From: Limosilactobacillus equigenerosi DSM 18793 = JCM 14505
GTDB taxonomy: Bacteria > Bacillota > Bacilli > Lactobacillales > Lactobacillaceae
Assembly (NCBI RefSeq): GCF_001311375.1
Contig: NZ_BBAS01000006.1
Location: 34,800 to 98,799 of the forward strand
DNA length: 64,000 nt
Direction of reading: 5' to 3'
Shown in pieces: positions 59,042 through 64,000 of the stretch (its first letter is position 1; every line of letters begins with the position of its first letter). The translations under genes were made by a program, and so were the position numbers. The notes under the pieces are model-generated. The model saw only the letters and a list, made by a program, of their open reading frames with translations, was not told where the DNA came from and did no database searches.

Positions 59042-60475
59042 ATGAAATTAGTTGCGATTGCCGGATCCTTCGATAAGGGTTCATATAACCGGATGTTAGT
59101 TGACTTCATGGCTAAGGAATACACTGATTTAGCTGACATTGAAGTCTTAGATGTTGACCAAGTGCCATTATTTGACCGGGACCTTGATTACAAGGACTTC
59201 CCACAATTAGTGGAATTAAATGCCAAGATTAGTGCGGCTGACGGGGTAATCTTAGCGACGCCTGAACATAACCACACGACGACGGTGGTGATGAAGAGTA
59301 TCTTAGAATGGTTGTCATCTGATGTGCACCCATTCCAAGACAAGGCCGTCATGATTGTGGGGGCAAGTTACTTAATCCAAGGGACATCACGGGCCCAAGC
59401 GGACTTACGCGAAATCTTGGATGCCCCTGGGGTGAACGCCATTCCAATGACCGGGAACGAATTCTTGATGGGGAACTGCCAAGATAAGTTCGATGAAAAT
59501 GGTAATATCTCTGACGAAGGTACGGTTAAGTTCTTAAAGGGTGTCTTAGCTAAGTTTACGGAATGGGTTAACATGGTTAATGGCACGGGGGTCGTTGAAG
59601 CAGCCGCTGATGACTGGAAGAACGAAGACTTAACGGCTTCTGGTAAGACGGACACGACGATTGACGTTGATATGATGTCTAAGGACTGGGTGAACCAAGC
59701 CAGTGCGAAGGTGAACGCTGCCAGTGATCGTGATTACGTGAAACTTGATAGCGGGGTCTTAAGTGTCAACCAATTAAACTGGTTCTTAAAGACGATGCCA
59801 ATGGAATTAACGTTCATGGATGACAATGCCCAATTCATCTACTACAACCACATGTTAGATCGTGATGACATGTTGGCCCCTCGTTACCCATGGCAAACGG
59901 GGATGCCAATGAGCGAAGTGCACCCTGAACGGGCTAAGGACGGGGTTAAGTACGTTATCCACCAATTACGGACGGGTAAGAAGGACTTAGTTGAAATGCC
60001 AGTTCCTGGTAACAAGCTTAACGAAAAGTGGATTATGCACTACTACAAGCGGATGGCCGATGACAATGGTCAATTCCGCGGAATTAATGAATGGGTACTT
60101 GATTTATGGCCAATCGTGAAGTCATACCTTGACATGACGGGCCAAAAGTTAGTTCAAGACCCAACTAAGGCCGTTGATGCTGAAGGTGGCGCATCTAGTA
60201 GTGCTGCTCCGGCTACTCCAGCGGTGGATGCCAGTGCGGGCGCTTCTGAAGAAGAAGCAACGCCAGCCCCAGCTGCTCCAGCAGTTGACGCAAGCGCCGG
60301 GGCTTCCGATGAAGAAGAAACGACGACGGCAACGCCAGTTAAGCCAGTGCAAGTGGAAACCACGAGTGTTGACACAGCGGCTGGTGCTTCTGACGAAGAA
60401 CGTGATGATGCCGAAAAGGGAATTCCGGATGCTGCTGATGAAGCTGTTGATACGGATGCCGGCGCTTCAATGTAA
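59042..60475 (+). CDS. FMN reductase with PAS-like domain and acidic C-terminal repeats
   Basis: 477 residues. Residues 1-180: flavodoxin-like FMN reductase (VAIAGSFDKGSYNRMLVDFM, AADGVILATPEHNHTTTVVM, GASYLIQGTSRAQADLREIL). Residues about 230-375: a PAS-like domain of the DUF438 C-terminal type (VNQLNWFLKTMPMELTFMDD, FIYYNHMLDRDDMLAPRYPW, MHYYKRMADDNGQFRGINEW), which usually binds heme or flavin. The tail (about 390-477) has repeats of VD(A/T)xAGAS(D/E)EE, five VDxxAGAS-like units counting the final VDTDAGASM. Highly acidic, Pro/Ala-rich and disordered. Upstream AAGGAGG. A two-domain redox sensor or reductase; substrate unknown. Confidence 0.88.
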   Translation: MKLVAIAGSFDKGSYNRMLVDFMAKEYTDLADIEVLDVDQVPLFDRDLDYKDFPQLVELNAKISAADGVILATPEHNHTTTVVMKSILEWLSSDVHPFQDKAVMIVGASYLIQGTSRAQADLREILDAPGVNAIPMTGNEFLMGNCQDKFDENGNISDEGTVKFLKGVLAKFTEWVNMVNGTGVVEAAADDWKNEDLTASGKTDTTIDVDMMSKDWVNQASAKVNAASDRDYVKLDSGVLSVNQLNWFLKTMPMELTFMDDNAQFIYYNHMLDRDDMLAPRYPWQTGMPMSEVHPERAKDGVKYVIHQLRTGKKDLVEMPVPGNKLNEKWIMHYYKRMADDNGQFRGINEWVLDLWPIVKSYLDMTGQKLVQDPTKAVDAEGGASSSAAPATPAVDASAGASEEEATPAPAAPAVDASAGASDEEETTTATPVKPVQVETTSVDTAAGASDEERDDAEKGIPDAADEAVDTDAGASM

Positions 60476-60479
60476 AAAT

Positions 60480-60615
60480 TAGGTCGTGAACCGAGCGTTA
60501 AAAGCGACGTTAGACTAACTTGGAAATGGGCGTTGATGGATAGCATATCCGTCAGCGTCCGTTTTCAGTTAGTCCTAGTCTCTTGCTCGGTGAACGAAGT
60601 TACAAATTTGCCGTA
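60480..60615 (+). repeat. Long imperfect-palindrome repeat, copy 2
   Basis: Same ends and spacing as 2184-2318 (TAGGTCGTGAACCGAGC... TTGCTCGGTGAACG.AGTTAC), again directly after a stop codon. Arms differ from copy 1 at paired positions in the inner stem (GATGGATA/TATCCGTC against GACGTA/TACGTC). Confidence 0.8.
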
Positions 60616-60684
60616 GAACACTGATTACCAACGTGAATATCGATTAAAGTTAGGTAACAAAAAAATTAAAAGTGTTACTTTTCC

Positions 60685-60712
60685 TTGGCAGGCAAGATTG
60701 GTGTGTTAAAAT
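60685..60712 (+). promoter_or_regulatory. Promoter of the structured RNA
   Basis: TTGGCA (60685-60690), 16-nt spacer, TAAAAT (60707-60712). Confidence 0.7.
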
Positions 60713-60718
60713 ATAGTT

Positions 60719-60992
60719 GTAATAAAAAAACGCGAGCCGACTAGACAGTGACTTGTAGCAGACGAATCCGCCCACTAGCTGGTCAGAGCTATGATGTGGA
60801 CGGGTTTTACTTTACTTTCGTTTTCGAAAGTGGGTATAAACTTTCAACAGAAGGTTTAGGGACCCTAAAACTAGAGACAATGCTTCGAAAAGCGTCATCC
60901 GGCTGTTTCCTTTCGTGAGATATTAATTTAGATTAGGCTTGTTTAATTTGAGTAGCGTTGAGGCTAGTATAACTAGTTTCAACGCTTTTTTT
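60719..60992 (+). ncRNA. Unidentified structured non-coding RNA, about 270 nt
   Basis: Has its own promoter and a strong terminator (AGCGTTGA...TCAACGCT + TTTTTTT, 60954-60992), with no ORF that has an RBS. Visible stems: CCGCCCAC/GTGGACGG, ACTTTCG/CGAAAGT, AGTTTTAGGGT-type GTTTAGGGACCCTAAAAC, and GCTTCGAAAAGC. It lacks the T-box AGGGTGG core, the tmRNA 3' end and the RNase P core motifs I know. A 6S-type RNA or a Lactobacillales-specific RNA is possible, as is a long leader of the surface protein gene, although the terminator would cut most transcripts. Confidence 0.6.
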
Positions 60993-61068
60993 GTATCAAA
61001 GCATTATTTCGAAAATTATGAACAAATTGTTACAGTTATATTGCAATTTTTTTGGAGGAGGGAGTAGA

Positions 61069-61125
61069 ATGATGATGTTGTTATTATTCATATACACGAG
61101 GAGTATACATTATGGAAACAAATAA
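61069..61125 (+). CDS. Putative 18-codon leader peptide overlapping the surface protein start
   Basis: ATG ATG ATG TTG TTA TTA... (MMMLLLFIYTRSIHYGNK) behind a very strong GGAGGAGGGAG. It ends 14 nt inside the surface protein gene in another frame, so the two would be translationally coupled. The surface gene has its own GAGGAG inside this leader. Confidence 0.45.
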   Translation: MMMLLLFIYTRSIHYGNK

Positions 61126-63943
61126 ACACACAAAATTATATAAATCCGGTAAACTTTGGGTGGCGGCAACGATTGCCACGACCGCGGTTGCTGGTGGGAT
61201 GGTAACGACCCAAAGAACGGCGCAAGCGGATACGGTAACACCGGCATCCCAAGCTACTAATAACCAACAAGTTGCCAATGCTAAGCAGGATGTTGCTATG
61301 GCCCAAAAGAATGTTGATCAAGCAACGACGCAAGCCAATGCTGCTAAGCAAGCTAATGTGGAAGCGCAAAAGAATGTTGAAGCAGCTCAATCTACAGTTG
61401 ATTAGGCTCAAGCAACTGTATCAGCTGCCCAAACGAAATTGACACAAGCTGAAGTAACGGCTAAGCAGGCGACACCAGAAGCAATTGATGCTGCGAAAAA
61501 GCAAGTTGTAGCACAAGAAAACAAGGTTAATTTAGCGAATGATTCGGTAACTAATGCTGCGAAACAAGTTAGTCCAAAAGAATTAAATCAAGCTCAACAA
61601 GATCAACTTGTAGCGCAAAAGAGCGTTGATAATCAAAAGAATCAATTATCTTCTGCTACGGAATATGTGAATGATGCTAAGCAGAAGGTAGCGGCTGCAT
61701 CTGATCAAGTTCAACGCTTACAAAAAGAAGTTGATCAAGTAAATGCTGGAAGTTATCAAGTAGCGAGCGAACAAGCTCAAAAGTCATTATCAGACGCGCA
61801 AGCAAAATTACAACAAGCACAGCAAGCGCTTAATGATGCCGAACAAAAGCAATCACAACTTAATCAGTCATTACAAGCTAATCAACAAGTCCTTGATAAG
61901 GCCAAAGATGACAAGGCTAATGCTGACCAACAAGTAACGTCTGCAAATGAGAAATTATCAGCTGCTAAGCAAGCATTGCAAGTCGCACAAAAGAGTTTAC
62001 CATCACTTGCGGGGATTCCGGTTGTTAAAGTCACTCCGAGTTATACGGAAGCCTATAAACAAGCCACTAAAACTTTAGACGCGGGATGGACTACTCCAAC
62101 AATTGATCCTAATAGTGAAGCCGGCCAACGGTTAGCAGCTGCTAGTAAGGAAGTTGAACAACAAGACGGTTTTAATACCAATCCAGCTCAAGGTGGAGAT
62201 GGAATGGGGTATGAATTTTTAGGTTTTGACGATCAACGGAATGGAAAATTCCGTGTAACGATGGTTGGATATCAACCAACGGAACAAGATTTAAATACTA
62301 CGTTGTCGATTGATTCAATGACGAAGGATCAACAACGAGAACTTAGTCAATTTGCGGCCTTAATCTTAAATCAAGTGCGCTCTCAAATGGGGTTACCATT
62401 ATTAACGGTTAATGATGCGGCGTTAGATATTACGCAACATGAAGCATCGCTAGTCGAAGAGGCTAAATGGCATGATTCAAATGCGATTAATCAAGCGAAC
62501 CAATATGGTCAAGATAAGTATGGATTACATGGCCGGGAAACGTTAGTGTTTGTCTATGATAGAAACTATAACGGCTTTTCAATTCCATCAACGACTGCTA
62601 AATTCACGATGGCTGACATTAAAACGTTAACTTACTACGGGATTGTGGGAATGCTTTTTTCCGATGAAGGACAAAGTTTTGGGCATACTACTTCATTATT
62701 AGCATACATGCCAACAACGGATCACCAATATTACTTTGGGGTTGCGTTAGATAAGTTCGGTAATATTCACCAAACGGTATATGCTTCCTTACCAAATCTC
62801 GTTTGGACTGATAATAGTACGTTATCAGGTGTTGATTCGGTATTACCACATGATTTAGGGAACAGTTATGATAGCGATTATGATGCGCTTAAACAACAAG
62901 CAACCACGGCCCAACATGAATTAGCCACTAAACAAGCGCAAGTTGATCAAGCACAAGCTACGTTAACTAGTGCGCAAGCCAAGCAACAGCAAGCTAATGA
63001 TCAAGTTGCTAACGCGCAAGCTACGTTGGACACAATTACTAAGCAGTTAAACCAAGCCAATGATAAAGTTAAGGGGGCTAATCATCAAGTTGATGTAGCT
63101 CAAGATTCAGTTAAGCAAGCGCAAGTAGCTAAGCAACAAGCAGATAATAATCTTAAACAACTAGATAATTCACGCCAATCTAAGGTAGAAGCTTTAATAG
63201 TCGCTAAGGAAGTATTAAAACAAGCGCAAGCACAGTTAGCCGATGCCCAAGCTAAGCAGAATACTGAAGAACAAAAGTTAGCCGATGCCAAGAATAAGTT
63301 GCAAGTAGCTACGGAACAAGTTCAACAAGCGCAAATTAACTACGATGCTGCAGTTTTACAAGCAACGAAACAAGCTCAACAAAAGTTATTACAAGCTAAC
63401 AGTGATCTACAAGCCGCCAAAGCTCAATTAGCTAAGTTACGACAAGCTAATGATAATTTAACTGTAGCCAATCAAGCAGTGACAGCGGCCGAGCTCAAAT
63501 TAGCAACTGCTAAGGAAGGTTTGCAAGCTGCAAACGATCAATTATCAATTACTACGCAATCATATGATGAAGCGGTTAAAGCGTTGCAAGTAGCACTTGC
63601 TAAATTAAAGGTTGCGCAACAAAATGTAGAAGCACACCTAGCCAAGCCAGGTGAAACGACGCCGGAAGTAGAACCAGCCAAGCCAGCTGAAACGAAGTCA
63701 GAAACTCAACAAGTTAAGCAAGCAGAACAACAATTAGCTACGAAACACCAAACGGTAACGTTATCAGCTAAACAACAAGTTAAGAATTCACACCACGTTG
63801 CTACGAATAAGGAGCAAGCCACTGCAAAAGCGAACCAATTACCACAAACGGGGAATGAACCAAGTTCTGAACTTAGTTTATTAGGAGTAGCGGTGGTTGC
63901 TGCGCTTGGAACGTTAGGTTTTGCAAAGAAACGGAAAAATTAA
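61112..63943 (+). CDS. LPxTG-anchored coiled-coil surface protein with CAP-like domain; in-frame TAG at codon 98
   Basis: 943 codons. KxYKxGKxW signal peptide (HTKLYKSGKLWVAATIATTA...AQAD), an alanine/glutamine-rich heptad region to about residue 305, a globular domain 320-580 with a SEC10/PgrA-CAP-like core (AALILNQVRSQMGLPLLTVN, HEASLVEEAKWHDSN, YGLHGRETLVFVYDRN), a second coiled coil 590-850, and LPQTG with a hydrophobic helix and KKRKN tail. Sortase A substrate at the cell wall, similar in plan to enterococcal surface exclusion/aggregation-type proteins. TAG at 61403-61405 replaces an expected Gln codon (CAG), ending the protein at residue 97. Everything after it is intact, so it is a recent mutation or an error. 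Confidence 0.9.
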
Positions 63944-63969
63944 AATAACAAATTAAGTTATCAATAACA

Positions 63970-64000
63970 AAAGACGAGCCAAATTTGGTTCGTCTTTTTA
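63970..64000 (+). terminator. Terminator of the surface protein gene
   Basis: AAGACGAGCCAAA / TTTGGTTCGTCTT stem followed by TTTA at the window edge. Confidence 0.88.

Noticed and set aside
60149..60546. Open frames on the minus strand in the acidic repeat tail
   Set aside because: Produced by the GC-rich repeat; low complexity and antisense to a well-supported domain protein.
60719..60992. T-box or tmRNA identity for the structured RNA
   Set aside because: No AGGGTGG antiterminator core and no tRNA-like end or tag frame.

Overview
The window is from a low-to-moderate GC Firmicute of the Lactobacillales. A KxYKxGKxW signal peptide and an LPQTG anchor on the surface protein, the gene order phoH-ybeY-dgkA-era-recO and glyQS-dnaG-rpoD, and a glycyl T-box all fit Lactobacillaceae. 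A Weissella-like genus is my guess only. The core genes use CGG arginine codons and moderate GC. The 19-44 kb interior is much more AT-rich and full of paralogous fragments, which is typical of an accessory region.

Layout. (1) 0-9.3 kb is core: 3' end of miaA, glnA, two small conserved genes, phoH, a ybeY-dgkA reading frame, era, recO, a candidate type I toxin/antisense RNA pair, a prsA-like foldase and a LysM/transglycosylase-like protein. (2) 9.4-19.2 kb is a complete type VIIb secretion core in canonical order: esxA, esaA, essA, esaB, essB, essC. (3) 19.2-44.3 kb is a large effector/immunity array. It contains three lipase-type effectors with an N-terminal GHS(L/Q)G catalytic domain and a C-terminal helical LXG-like domain, two LXG proteins with membrane-active C-termini, and several families of membrane immunity candidates, including DUF443 and DUF1310 types. 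It also holds DUF4176 genes, small helical partner proteins, start-less orphan toxin ends, and two extra truncated essC genes plus decayed essC scraps. (4) 44.6-50.9 kb: a TetR regulator, a SLC13/DASS carboxylate transporter and an FMN_bind flavocytochrome-type reductase divergent from a LysR gene, and an AbiH-like phage defence gene. (5) 50.9-64 kb: T-box-glyQS, dnaG-rpoD, apbE, two flavin reductases (one with a PAS-like domain and acidic repeats), an unidentified structured RNA and a KxYKxGKxW/LPQTG coiled-coil surface protein.

The most interesting system is the type VII array. The complete essC and the two truncated copies share a nearly identical stretch covering ATPase domain 1. They diverge abruptly at the same codon (motif PWLPPL) into different second/third ATPase domains. 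Each variant is followed by a different effector family: full-length essC by lipases, copy 2 by LXG protein 1, copy 3 by LXG protein 2 (TspA-like, with DUF443 immunity). This looks like a set of interchangeable secretion-specificity cassettes, in which recombination in the shared tract could swap the EssC tail together with its cognate cargo. Decayed essC pieces at 39.5, 40.3 and 41.05 kb and a collapsed immunity-lipase scar at 21.7 kb are the footprints of earlier exchanges.

Caution: the sequence carries many single-base indels, often in A/T runs of 7-8 bases. They also hit essential genes (glyS twice, era), so many are probably sequencing errors. I annotate such genes as one feature across the frameshift and state where it lies.
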